Shown here one piece after another: positions 23,976-32,475 of a stretch of DNA of 34,548 bases; positions within the stretch are counted from its first letter, which is position 1, and the number at the start of each line of letters is the position of its first letter. Position numbers and translations under genes: made by a program. The notes below the pieces were generated by a model. The model was not told where the DNA came from, ran no database searches, and saw only the letters and a list, made by a program, of their open reading frames with translations. Origin of the DNA: a bacterium. GTDB lineage: Bacteria > Desulfobacterota > Binatia > HRBIN30 > CADEER01. Location of the stretch: NCBI GenBank assembly GCA_030430165.1, contig JAUIGL010000068.1, positions 1-34,548 on the forward strand, read 5' to 3'.

Positions 23976-26533
23976 AGCAGATCGAGGTCTTGCTCGACAT
24001 CCCCGACCCTGGCGACGGTCCCGTCCCGATCACCTTCGGCGTCCCATTTCCACCCGGGGAGCTGCGACAAACCGATCGGCTCCGCCTACTCGACGGAGCG
24101 AACGAGCTGCCGATCCAGACCCGGAAAACCGCGGGCTGGCCCGACGGCACTGTTCGCTGGGTGCTCGCCGACACCCTGCTGCCCGGCCCGCCTGCGCAGT
24201 CGCTGAAGCTCTCGTGGGAGAACCCGACACCGCGCACCGAGGCGGCAATGAGCACCGAGCTTCAAGAGGCCCGATTCCTTGCCGACACCGGCGTCGCCCG
24301 ATTCGATCTTCCCACTCGCCCGGGAGCCGAGCTCGACGCGATCGAAGTCGCCGCCCCCTTCCCGGGCCGGCTGGCGATCCAACTGCGCCGGCCCGACCAG
24401 GTCCGAGCGCCGCGCCTGTCGGCCTTCGAGGTCGAGGAATCCGGCCCGGTACGCACCGTCGTCCGAATCGCTGGAGAGTTCCCCGGCAGCCGGCTACGCA
24501 CCACCGCGCGCTTCCACTTCTTCGCCGGCACGGCGCTGCTGAAGCTCGACCTGACGATCGAGAACCCGCAACGCGCCCGACACCCTCGCGGAGTGTGGGA
24601 CCTCGGCGACTCGGGCTCGCTGCACTTCAACGAGCTGAGCGTTTCATTCCGCCCAGAGAACATGGCGGAAACGATTCACTACGACGAGGGAGCGAGGCAG
24701 CCAGTCAACCAGTGTCATCAGTCGCTGCGCATCCACCAGGAATCCAGCGGCGGCGAGAACTGGCAAAGCCCCAACCACCGCGATGCGCGCGGTCGTATCC
24801 CGATGCGGTACCGCGGCTACCGAATCGCCGCGGATGGTCGCGACTCGAGCGGGCTGCGCGCACAGCCGATCGTCGGCTTGGCGACCTCCAGCACCGGCGT
24901 GGCCGCGTACATCGAGGACTTCTGGCAGAGCTTCCCGAGTGCGTTCGCCGCCGACGGGAAGTCTCTCACGGCGCAGCTGTTCCCCGCATGCCCTCCCGCC
25001 GGCGAATACGAGCTACAAGGCGGCGAGCACAAGACGCACACGATCTGGTTCGACTTCGGCACCGACTGGAACCGATCGTGTGTTCCTCTCGGCGGATTCC
25101 GAGCGAAGCCAGCCGCGCGCCTGCCTGCCGAATGGTACGCGAGTGCCGGAGTCGAATCGATGCTCGGCGCACCGAGAGTCGACCCGCTGCTGGGAGACAT
25201 CTTGCGCGAAGCCTCTTGCGGGCCGAACAGCTTGGCGCAACGGCGCGAGACGATCGACGAGTACGGCTGGCGCAACTTCGGCGACGTCCACGCCGACCAC
25301 GAAGGCCAGTACTACTCCGGACCGGCGCCGGTGATCTCCCACTACAACAACCAGTACGACCTGCTCTACGGCTGCCTGCTGCAGTACCTGTGGGGCGGAG
25401 ATCGCGCGTGGTACGAGATCGCCGCCCCGCTGGCGCGCCACATCGTCGATATCGATCTCTACGACACCACCGAGGATCGCCCGACCTACAGCGGTGGCCT
25501 GTTCTGGCACACCGACCACTACCTGGACGCAGCCACCGCCACGCACCGATCCTATTCGAAGGAGAACCGCGCCTCGCCCTTCGCTTCATACGGCGGCGGT
25601 CCCAGCGGGGAGCACAACTACGCCACCGGGCTGCTTCTGCATCACTACCTGACCGGCAACCCGCGCTCGCGCGAAGCCGTCCTGCAACTCGCCGACTGGG
25701 TCATCGCCATGGACGACGGCACCCGCAACATCCTCGGCGCAATCGACCCCGGCCCAACCGGATGGGCAACCCGCACCCGCGAGACCGGCTACCACGGCCC
25801 CGGCCGCGGCGCCGCCAATTCCGTCGACACCCTGCTCGACGCCTGGCTGCTCCAAGCCGAACCCCGCTACCTCGAGAAAGCCGAGGAGCTGATCCGCCGC
25901 ACCGTCCACCCCGATGAAGACATCGACCGGCACCAGCTGACCGACATCGAAGCCCGTTGGTCCTACATCATCTTCCTGCGCACCCTCGACCGCTACCGCA
26001 CCCTCAAGCAGCGGCACGGCCAACTCGATGAAGCATACGAGTACGCCCGCCGCAGCCTGGCGCACTACGGCCGCTGGATGCGCGACCACGAAACCCCTTA
26101 CTTCGACCGCCGCACCGAGCTCGAGTACCCCACCGAAGCCTGGCCAGTCCTCGATATCGTCAAGGCCAACGTCCTCAGAGCCGCCGCCAGCTGCGTCCCC
26201 CCCGACGAAGCCCGCGGCATGGCCGAGAAGGCTGATCGCCTAGTCGCCCGCGCCAAGCAGGACCTGGCACCACTGAAAACCCGCGCCAGCACCCGCGCGA
26301 TTTCGCATCTGCTGCGGGAGGCAATGCGCGACGGCAGCTGGCGGCGAGCGGGAGTCGAGCCGAGCGCTCAACCAGCCGAGCAGCAGTGGATCCCGCCAGC
26401 CCTTCCGGACCCTTTCGTCCCGCAGCGTCAGCGAATCGTGCGAACGCTGAAGCATCCGAGCCAATGGCCGAGGATCGTGAGACACCTCCTCGATCCAGAG
26501 CGATGGCGGGCGATCACTTTGCGCCGCCCGTAA
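23972..26533 (+). CDS. PcRGLX/YetA-like protein (exo-rhamnogalacturonan lyase-like)
   Basis: The protein has 853 aa, almost the length of B. subtilis YetA (about 857). The N-terminal RIFT-barrel-like part reads PVPITFGVPFPPGELRQTDR (18-37) and GWPDGTVRWVLAD (54-66), the signature of this family. A central beta-rich domain follows, then an alpha/alpha-toroid from about residue 400 with EGQYYSGPAPVISHYNNQYD, GGLFWHTDHYLDAATATHRS and GEHNYATGLLLHHYLTGN. Family relatives include the PL26 exo-rhamnogalacturonan lyase, but activity outside that founding enzyme is largely unproven. There is no signal peptide, so a cytosolic role on the glycan or its fragments is suggested. It is last in the operon, joined by an ATGA overlap. 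Confidence 0.75.
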   Translation: MKQIEVLLDIPDPGDGPVPITFGVPFPPGELRQTDRLRLLDGANELPIQTRKTAGWPDGTVRWVLADTLLPGPPAQSLKLSWENPTPRTEAAMSTELQEARFLADTGVARFDLPTRPGAELDAIEVAAPFPGRLAIQLRRPDQVRAPRLSAFEVEESGPVRTVVRIAGEFPGSRLRTTARFHFFAGTALLKLDLTIENPQRARHPRGVWDLGDSGSLHFNELSVSFRPENMAETIHYDEGARQPVNQCHQSLRIHQESSGGENWQSPNHRDARGRIPMRYRGYRIAADGRDSSGLRAQPIVGLATSSTGVAAYIEDFWQSFPSAFAADGKSLTAQLFPACPPAGEYELQGGEHKTHTIWFDFGTDWNRSCVPLGGFRAKPAARLPAEWYASAGVESMLGAPRVDPLLGDILREASCGPNSLAQRRETIDEYGWRNFGDVHADHEGQYYSGPAPVISHYNNQYDLLYGCLLQYLWGGDRAWYEIAAPLARHIVDIDLYDTTEDRPTYSGGLFWHTDHYLDAATATHRSYSKENRASPFASYGGGPSGEHNYATGLLLHHYLTGNPRSREAVLQLADWVIAMDDGTRNILGAIDPGPTGWATRTRETGYHGPGRGAANSVDTLLDAWLLQAEPRYLEKAEELIRRTVHPDEDIDRHQLTDIEARWSYIIFLRTLDRYRTLKQRHGQLDEAYEYARRSLAHYGRWMRDHETPYFDRRTELEYPTEAWPVLDIVKANVLRAAASCVPPDEARGMAEKADRLVARAKQDLAPLKTRASTRAISHLLREAMRDGSWRRAGVEPSAQPAEQQWIPPALPDPFVPQRQRIVRTLKHPSQWPRIVRHLLDPERWRAITLRRP

Positions 26534-26924
26534 GAGACGCCGCCCAGGAAATCGCCGCCAGGCGACCGTGTCAGAATGATGATTGACGACGAATCCTTCC
26601 GCTGGAGGTAAAGTCCGGTGAGACCGTAGCCACCGAAGCCATCGAAACCCTCGAATGGTGGACGTCGATTCCGTCGAATCTCAACCGGGGCGGAATACTG
26701 GTGCTCGGCGGGACCGAATCGTTCAGTATCCGAGAAGTCCAGATGTTGCCGTGGTTCCTCCGCTAGTGATTCCGAATGAAAGGGCAAAGGAAGCACCACC
26801 CCGGGCCTCGCCCAATTCGACATCCTCGCCATTTGACGCACGATCGTCCCTCGATCGGAACCCGATCCGGGTGGACTGGGGCGAACTCTGGATGGGCTGA
26901 TCTCTCATTTTCGCGCCTTTGCCC
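26534..26924. other. Gap between glycan operon and regulator gene
   Basis: This gap of 391 nt separates two convergent transcription units. It holds one coding relic (26587-26766, listed separately). I find no intact gene in the rest. No classical hairpin plus T-run terminator is evident after the operon stop at 26533. The few short open frames have no ribosome-binding sites or recognisable products. Confidence 0.6.
26587..26766 (+). pseudogene. C-terminal relic of a DUF4143-type AAA ATPase
   Basis: One frame, closed upstream by a TGA at 26584, reads ILPLEVKSGETVATEAIE, then a Trp-rich helix, then GGILVLGGTESFSIREVQML and PWFLR before a TAG at 26764-26766. The order EVKSG-x-T, hydrophobic helix, G-x-L-x-x-GG and V-x-x-LPW is the usual C-terminus of the ATPases with a DUF4143 domain. 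Those proteins are about 400 aa with an N-terminal P-loop. Only the last 60 or so residues remain and there is no start codon or P-loop, so this is a decayed remnant. It implies a past insertion or deletion at the operon's 3' boundary. Confidence 0.6.
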
Positions 26925-29900
26925 TCAAGCGGAGCGCAGCCTCCGTCGGACGCGCGCGGCGTGGCGCTCGCCAGCGGCGAAAGCCAACGACTGAGCTTCG
27001 CTTTCCGATCTTTCGAGGAGGTCGGTCGCGCCAGCGGCGTTTCCCCGACCGAGCAGCATATCGGCGTAATCGAGCCGGGTGCGGATGAGCTCCAAGCGCG
27101 CCTGCGCCTTAGCGTTGGCGGCGATGGCTCGGCGGAAGTGGTCGCTGGCACGCTCCGGCGCCCCGAGGGTCGCGGCAAGTAGACCGAGGTAGCGCTCGAT
27201 TGAGCCGATCCCGGCCAGAGCATACTCGCTGATCACCGCGTGTTGCGCTCGGAACGGCAGCAATCGCTCGTAGAGAACATCTGCGCGCGGGACGTCGCCG
27301 AGAAAGGCGACCGCAATCGAAAGGTGACACAGACCCGCCAGCCACACACTGTCCACCGGAAGGCGGGCGAAGTCATCGTATGCCAGCCACTCCAGCTGCT
27401 CGGACGCTTCGTCACGCATCCCCTCTTCGGCGTAGCCGAACAACAACCCACAGCGCCAGCAGGTCGGATGGTAGGCGGTGAGTGCGGTCAGATTGTCGAA
27501 TATCTCCGCAGATCGCAGTTGGGCGACTCGCGCCAATCCGAGCTGCACCGCATGGATCTGGTCGGCGTTGTGCTCGTGCACCTTGCGACCAGCCGCGAAG
27601 CTCTCGAACGCGTAGCGCTCCGCTCGGACAATATCACCACGTTGAAACGACCAGGCGCCACGGAAGTTGAGGGTGTCCCAGCGATACAGCGGCAAACGCA
27701 ACTCGTCGGCCAGCTCCGAGTGGCGCGCGATCTCGCTCTCGAGCCCAGCCGCGTCGCCCGCTTCCAGCAGTGTCGCGACTCGCCAGCCATGAGCCCGCAG
27801 CTCCATCTCACGTTCGCCGGTATCGCCAGCGATCGCCAGGAGCTCTTGCGCCGCAGCGAGACGAAAGTCGAGGTTGTCCGGCCACCATTGAGCCCAGAGA
27901 GCATCGTCGAGAACGCTCGCTAGAACTGACGGATCACCGTGGCGCCGAGCGAGGTCGACCGCTTCCCTCGACAGCTCCCTGCGTTTGCGCGCGGTTTCCG
28001 GCGCATGGCGCAACGACAACGCCAGGCGGGCGAAGAGCTGCGCCCGGCGCGGCACCGCGCCATCGCCGAGCGCGGTCAGAGCCTCCTCGATCAAGGCGAC
28101 CGCGCGCTCGTCGACAGTACCGAACTCGCGCAAGTGGCGCCCGCCGAAGCCGAGCGCTGCGGCCGAGAACAGCTCCGGCAGCCCGAGACGCCGCGCAATC
28201 GCGGCGGCGCCCCCGAACGCCTCGTGCTGCTGCGAAGTCTTACCCGCCTTGCCCTGGGCGTCGCCGAGGGCGATCAGCGCCCGGCACACCTCCGCCGAAT
28301 CGGGCGGCACCGCCCGCTCACAGACTCGAACCCGGGACTGGAGGTAGAACACCGCATCCTCGTAGGCGAGCAGGCGGATCGCCCGGTCGCCGGCGCGGGC
28401 GGCATAGTGCGCAGCCTTGTCGACATCGCCGAGATCCGCCGACTCGAGGTGGTGATGGGCGAGCTCGGCGAGGTGCGGCTCGTCGTCTTCAGCATAGAGA
28501 CGCTCCAGCGTCGCCCCTACCCGTCCGTGCAGTCGGCTGCGCCTCAAGCCGCTGAGACGGCGGTACAACACCTCACGGATCAACGAGTGGGTAAAACTGT
28601 AGCGTCCGACCGTGACGGGAAGCTCGGTCACCAGACGCGCCGCCGACGCTTCGTCGAGGTGCTCGATCAACGCCTCGTCGCCGCAGTCGACCACTGGCGC
28701 GAGAACCCGATAGTCGAACTCGTGCCCGAGCACCGCAGCCACGGTGAGCACGCGACGACACTCCGCGCTCAGCCGGTCGAGGCGGCGACCGATCACTTCG
28801 AGGATCCCCTGCGGGATGCTGACACTCAGCCCCGCCCCGTCGATCGGTTCGGCGTCGATCACTCCTTCCTCGCGCCAATGCTGTAACATTTCCAGCACGA
28901 ACAACGGATTCCCCTCGGTCGTGCGAACCAGCGTGTCCACCAGCTCGTCGCCGACCTCTCCGTCGCTCCACTCGCGCACTAGTGCGCCGACTTCATCGCG
29001 GTCGAGGCCACCGAGAACGATTCGTTCGAGTTGTGCCTCGCGCCGAAGCGCCGCGAGGGTGAAGCTCAGGGGGTGCCTCTCGTTTATCTCGCTGTCGCGG
29101 TAGGTCGCCACCACCCAGATCGGTACGCCAGCGATTTCCCGGGCGAGAAACTGCAACAGCAGCAGCGACGGCTTGTCCGCCCAGTGCAGATCCTCGAGCA
29201 CCAGAACCAGCGGCGCGCGCCTGGCGACGTTGGTGAGAAACGTCGTCACACTGTCGAACATCCGATAGCGCGCTTGTTCCGGCTCGAACGCCGTTGCCTG
29301 CGCCGGCAACCGGTTCGCCGCCGCCATCGGCACCAGCTCGCTGATCTCAGGCGCCCCCGGCCCCATCAGTGAAACCAGATCGTCCGGGTCGGCCTGCGCG
29401 ATGTACGGCCGCAGCGCCTCGACCCAGATCCAGTACGCCGGCGCGCCTCCGCTCTCGTGCGCCCGACCGACGAAAGACAGGGCGCCGCGCTCGACAGCCG
29501 CGTCGACGATCTCGGTGATCATCCGGGTCTTGCCGATGCCGGCGTCACCGACGAGGAGTGTTACGCTACCGCGGCCGCGGCACACTGCGTCGAAAGCGTG
29601 TCCAAGTTGCTCGACCTCCGCCCTGCGTCCCACTAGTCGCGACCGCAGCCCTGCGGTTTCGGCCTGCGGCGGCGGTGCGCCGCCGAGACGTGCTTCGATC
29701 GGTGCGATGAAACGGTATCCGCGGCCGCGAACCGTCTTGATGATCTCCTGACCGGCCCCACTGTCGCCGAGGGCCTGGCGAAGAGTCTTCATGCAGTTGG
29801 TCAGCGCCGCTTCACTGACGAACTCCTCCTCCCAAACGCTCGACAGCAACTCTTGCTTGGAGACCACACGATCGCGATTCTCGACCAAATAGCTCAACAG

Positions 29901-29996
29901 GTCGAAGGCCTTGGGACCGATCGCCAGTGGTTCGCCCGCTCGGCGGATCTCGAAGATCCGCGGGTCGATCTCGAACTCCCCAAACTCGAGAATCAT
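26925..29996 (-). CDS. Winged-helix / AAA ATPase / TPR transcriptional regulator
   Basis: The protein has 1023 aa. Residues 1-98 form an OmpR/PhoB-type winged helix (PKAFDLLSYLVENRDRVVSK, then LRQALGDSG and IIKTVRGRGYRF). An AAA/NTPase domain follows with Walker A GDAGIGKT (150-157) and Walker B VLVLEDLHWAD (about 263-273). The C-terminal half (about 500-1023) is helical TPR-like repeats with many Ala/Leu/Arg pairs. The layout resembles large signal-integrating regulators in which TPRs sense a partner and ATP controls activity. There is no receiver domain. The ATG at 29996 is the natural start of the winged helix. It is divergent from the Thr/Pro-rich protein gene and convergent with the glycan operon. 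Target genes are unknown, and the divergent gene is the obvious candidate. Confidence 0.88.
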   Translation of the reverse strand: MILEFGEFEIDPRIFEIRRAGEPLAIGPKAFDLLSYLVENRDRVVSKQELLSSVWEEEFVSEAALTNCMKTLRQALGDSGAGQEIIKTVRGRGYRFIAPIEARLGGAPPPQAETAGLRSRLVGRRAEVEQLGHAFDAVCRGRGSVTLLVGDAGIGKTRMITEIVDAAVERGALSFVGRAHESGGAPAYWIWVEALRPYIAQADPDDLVSLMGPGAPEISELVPMAAANRLPAQATAFEPEQARYRMFDSVTTFLTNVARRAPLVLVLEDLHWADKPSLLLLQFLAREIAGVPIWVVATYRDSEINERHPLSFTLAALRREAQLERIVLGGLDRDEVGALVREWSDGEVGDELVDTLVRTTEGNPLFVLEMLQHWREEGVIDAEPIDGAGLSVSIPQGILEVIGRRLDRLSAECRRVLTVAAVLGHEFDYRVLAPVVDCGDEALIEHLDEASAARLVTELPVTVGRYSFTHSLIREVLYRRLSGLRRSRLHGRVGATLERLYAEDDEPHLAELAHHHLESADLGDVDKAAHYAARAGDRAIRLLAYEDAVFYLQSRVRVCERAVPPDSAEVCRALIALGDAQGKAGKTSQQHEAFGGAAAIARRLGLPELFSAAALGFGGRHLREFGTVDERAVALIEEALTALGDGAVPRRAQLFARLALSLRHAPETARKRRELSREAVDLARRHGDPSVLASVLDDALWAQWWPDNLDFRLAAAQELLAIAGDTGEREMELRAHGWRVATLLEAGDAAGLESEIARHSELADELRLPLYRWDTLNFRGAWSFQRGDIVRAERYAFESFAAGRKVHEHNADQIHAVQLGLARVAQLRSAEIFDNLTALTAYHPTCWRCGLLFGYAEEGMRDEASEQLEWLAYDDFARLPVDSVWLAGLCHLSIAVAFLGDVPRADVLYERLLPFRAQHAVISEYALAGIGSIERYLGLLAATLGAPERASDHFRRAIAANAKAQARLELIRTRLDYADMLLGRGNAAGATDLLERSESEAQSLAFAAGERHAARVRRRLRSA

Positions 29997-30075
29997 CCGT
30001 CCGCGAAGCTAGTCAATGTTGCCCGGTGAGCACAAGCGCCACCCCGGGCGCAGCAAACGATGTTTGGCGGGCGTT

Positions 30076-30092
30076 ACCAAAACCTCACCAAA
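30076..30092 (+). promoter_or_regulatory. Candidate operator: ACCAAA direct repeat with 11-bp spacing
   Basis: ACCAAA occurs at 30076-30081 and again at 30087-30092, 11 bp start to start and on the same DNA face, within the 172-nt divergent region 29997-30168. OmpR/PhoB-type winged helices bind direct repeats with about one turn of spacing, and the adjacent regulator has such a domain. The site lies about 80 bp from either start codon. Binding is inference. Confidence 0.35.
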
Positions 30093-30168
30093 GCGTTAGA
30101 TTCTCCTCAAGCAAGATTGTCGAGCCGCGTGCTAGCGTGCCGCCAAGCTCTGACTTGGGAGGACAACC

Positions 30169-31425
30169 ATGACCGCTGCACGCAACCGATCGACGCCGTC
30201 GTTTCTATCAATCGCATCCGCTTTGCTGGCCGCTGTGTTGCTTGGCGGGACCGCGGTGGCACAGACCGAGTCACCAACAACTCCACCAACCGGGCAGCCG
30301 ACTCAAGAGCCAACCGAGTCGCCAAGCGAGCAGCCGACCGAGCAACCGACCCAGGAGCCAACCGAGTCGCCCAGCGGAGAACCGACTCAGGAGCCGACCG
30401 AGAGCGAGACGCCGGCGCCGTCGGAAACCGCGACGGCAACCGAGACGCCGACCCCGGAGGAAACCCCTTTGGAGCCGGTCCCATGCGATGCCGACGGCGA
30501 CGGCAACGTCGACGACGGTCTGTCGACGGACGTCGACTTTGGCGACTACGTGCCCGAATGCGAGTCGGGAGCCTACGACCTGACCCAGTGCTTGATCCGC
30601 GTCTACACCCGCGACGGCGAAACGACGACGCGCGTCACCTGCGAGAATGACGGCGATCCCATCGGCTGCTCCGAAGCCGATGGCGACGACGACAGCTTCG
30701 ATCTCGACTACATCATGGACATCGGCGGCTGGTTCGGCCTTGAGGGCAACATCGAGTGCGATCACGACGACGAGACCGGCGAGATCGACTGCACGATCAC
30801 CGTCAACCCCAACGGCACTCCGAGCGAGTGGGGAGGCGCGGGACACTGCTGCGAGTCGGACGGGCGGCTGCACTGCGACATCACGCACTCGGAGGGAGAG
30901 GGTGACCGACCGTGGGCGCATCTCGAAGTGTCCGGCGACGACGACTGCATGACGGTACAGGTGACAAGCGGATTCGGCCGCGACAACCCGGACCGCCTGA
31001 GCATCCGCCAGTGGACCTACTGCTGTCGCGAAGAACCGTGCGAAACCCCGACGCCGACCCCTTCACCCAGCGAAGAACCAACCGAGTCGCCGACCCAGGA
31101 ACCAAGCGAGTCGCCGACGGAGGAGCCGACCGAGTCGCCGACTGAGGAACCAACCGAAGAACCAACCTGGGAGCCGACTGAATCGCCGACCGAGGAACCC
31201 ACCTACGAGCCAACCTGGGAGCCGACTGAATCGCCGACCGAGGAACCCACCTACGAGCCAACCTGGGAGCCGACTGAGTCGCCGACCGAGGAACCCACCT
31301 ACGAACCAACCTGGGAGCCGACTGAGTCGCCGACCGAGGAACCCACCTACGAGCCAACCTGGGAGCCGACTGAGTCGCCGACCGAGGAACCCACCTACGA
31401 ACCAACCTGGGAGCCGACCCCGTAG
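30169..31425 (+). CDS. Secreted Thr/Pro/Glu-rich tandem-repeat protein with Cys-rich core
   Basis: This is a 418-aa precursor with a signal peptide cleaved near AVA-Q (residue 31). Two low-complexity arms of EPTESPT/EQPTQEPT type (about 33-103 and 292-417) flank a folded core (about 104-291) with 14 cysteines and many Asp/Glu residues (CDADGDGNVDDG, DGDDDSFDLD). The C-terminal arm contains five 16-residue units, EPTESPTEEPTYEPTW (335-414). The arms are mucin-like and rich in Thr/Ser next to Pro, so they are plausible O-glycan acceptors. One N-G-T sequon (N215) is in the core. No anchor or sorting signal follows. The start is fixed by the strong ribosome-binding site GGGAGGA (30157-30163). I do not recognise the core family. 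Confidence 0.85.
   Translation: MTAARNRSTPSFLSIASALLAAVLLGGTAVAQTESPTTPPTGQPTQEPTESPSEQPTEQPTQEPTESPSGEPTQEPTESETPAPSETATATETPTPEETPLEPVPCDADGDGNVDDGLSTDVDFGDYVPECESGAYDLTQCLIRVYTRDGETTTRVTCENDGDPIGCSEADGDDDSFDLDYIMDIGGWFGLEGNIECDHDDETGEIDCTITVNPNGTPSEWGGAGHCCESDGRLHCDITHSEGEGDRPWAHLEVSGDDDCMTVQVTSGFGRDNPDRLSIRQWTYCCREEPCETPTPTPSPSEEPTESPTQEPSESPTEEPTESPTEEPTEEPTWEPTESPTEEPTYEPTWEPTESPTEEPTYEPTWEPTESPTEEPTYEPTWEPTESPTEEPTYEPTWEPTESPTEEPTYEPTWEPTP
31171..31410 (+). repeat. Five tandem 48-bp repeats within the Thr/Pro-rich gene
   Basis: Units start at 31171, 31219, 31267, 31315 and 31363 and differ by only a few silent changes (for example gaa/gag and gag/gaa codons). In-frame unit length (16 codons) lets copy number change without breaking the frame. 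Less regular related units precede them from about 31074. Confidence 0.93.
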
Positions 31426-31968
31426 CGTCGTAGCGGCCATGCTGCCGAGCGATGCGCGTCGACTCATCACAGTGAGTCAACCATGCTCTCCCATATGAGC
31501 ACGCGGATGTAGGTCCTCGGCGACCACGCCGAGTTCGAGAAGAAGGTCTGATCGACTCGAATGTCCCGATGAGCCTGGTTGGTGCCGAGCCCCCTCAGAA
31601 GGTCGACGCAAACCAGTCCCTTGAACGCCTGGTTTCGAGGGAAACCGGCTTCGCCCGCGCACTCGACCGCCAAGACCTGGACTACATCCTGGAAGCGCCT
31701 TGAAGCGACAATCGGCGATCCGCGTCGATCGTCGCGGATTGGCCCCGACCATTGACCCCGGGCCGCCGCCTCCTGCCGGAAGTCCGGGACTGGGGCCCGC
31801 AATCCCAATCGCTTGCGGGGTTCGGCCATGGCCGAACGTTCCACCAAGAACCAGCGCAGTCAGTCAACCAGGGAAACTGGACCAGCCGTCGCCCTGCGCG
31901 ACCCCCTCGAGTCTCGAGTCGGCCACCCCGCGGCCTTCGGATAACCAAGAGCGGAAACCGCCGCATGG
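31426..31968. other. 543-nt stretch without a confident gene
   Basis: A 6-bp-stem inverted repeat GACTCA/TGAGTC with a 6-nt loop (31461-31478) lies 36 nt after the repeat-protein stop. It lacks a T-run, so it is a weak terminator candidate. A perfect 18-bp palindrome sits at 31820-31837. A minus-strand frame of 126 codons (31467-31847) has no ribosome-binding site and no family I recognise. It could be a decayed gene, but I do not call it. Confidence 0.5.
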
Positions 31969-32475
31969 TCAACTCCGACGACTCTTGATCTCCTTGAGGT
32001 ACCTGACATCCGCCAAGTCTTGCGGTCGCCCGGCCTTTGTCTTGACATCGATCAGGTCCTCAATCCCGATCACTCGAATCTCACGCTCGTCGTCCGACAG
32101 CACTTGTGACCTGCCGGCCAGGGCCCGGTAACCGCGCCCATCGTGCAGGCGCCACAGGACGTCCAGCGGCCCAAGCCGTGTGATCAATCGCAACTGTCCG
32201 CCTTCAGCGGTAGCAACCGTCGACAGCATGAGCTCTCGCGTCACTGGGATACGCCTGCTCCCGGGCTCGCGCACGAACGCGTCCAACTCCGCAAGTCGAT
32301 CCGCCAGATCATCGACGTTACCCGGCGATGCATCCGGCACAATGTCGAGATCGAGCGTAAGTCGCGGTCCGCCATAGATCGCTGCCGCCACGCCCCCAAC
32401 GACGATGAGCTCGACGCCGGCCAGTGCGTCCAGCAATCCAACGACATCAAAGTCGGCGGAGTCGTTCGAGGCCAT
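31969..32475 (-). CDS. Nucleotidyltransferase-fold toxin-like protein (AbiEii/MNT-type)
   Basis: The 168-aa protein has the minimal nucleotidyltransferase signature VVGGVAAAIYGGPRLTLDLD (25-44), with the G-G and the D-x-D metal ligands. The closing segment IGIEDLIDVKTKAGRPQDLA (about 137-156) is typical of AbiEii/DUF6036-like proteins. Relatives act as toxins that modify tRNA or other targets with nucleotides. The activity here is inferred. An in-frame GTG at 32481 is an alternative start. The gene overlaps the end of its small upstream partner by 29 nt, the usual arrangement of a toxin-antitoxin operon. It could also be a housekeeping nucleotidyltransferase. Confidence 0.72.
   Translation of the reverse strand: MASNDSADFDVVGLLDALAGVELIVVGGVAAAIYGGPRLTLDLDIVPDASPGNVDDLADRLAELDAFVREPGSRRIPVTRELMLSTVATAEGGQLRLITRLGPLDVLWRLHDGRGYRALAGRSQVLSDDEREIRVIGIEDLIDVKTKAGRPQDLADVRYLKEIKSRRS

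Noticed and set aside
24214..25917. Plus-strand open frame of 567 codons
   Set aside because: It is an Arg/Pro-rich shadow of the PcRGLX-like gene in another frame.
31171..31410. CRISPR array
   Set aside because: The 48-bp units are contiguous without spacers and in frame within a signal-peptide-bearing gene.
31467..31847. Minus-strand gene of 126 codons
   Set aside because: It has no ribosome-binding site and no recognisable family. Kept only as a possible decayed gene.
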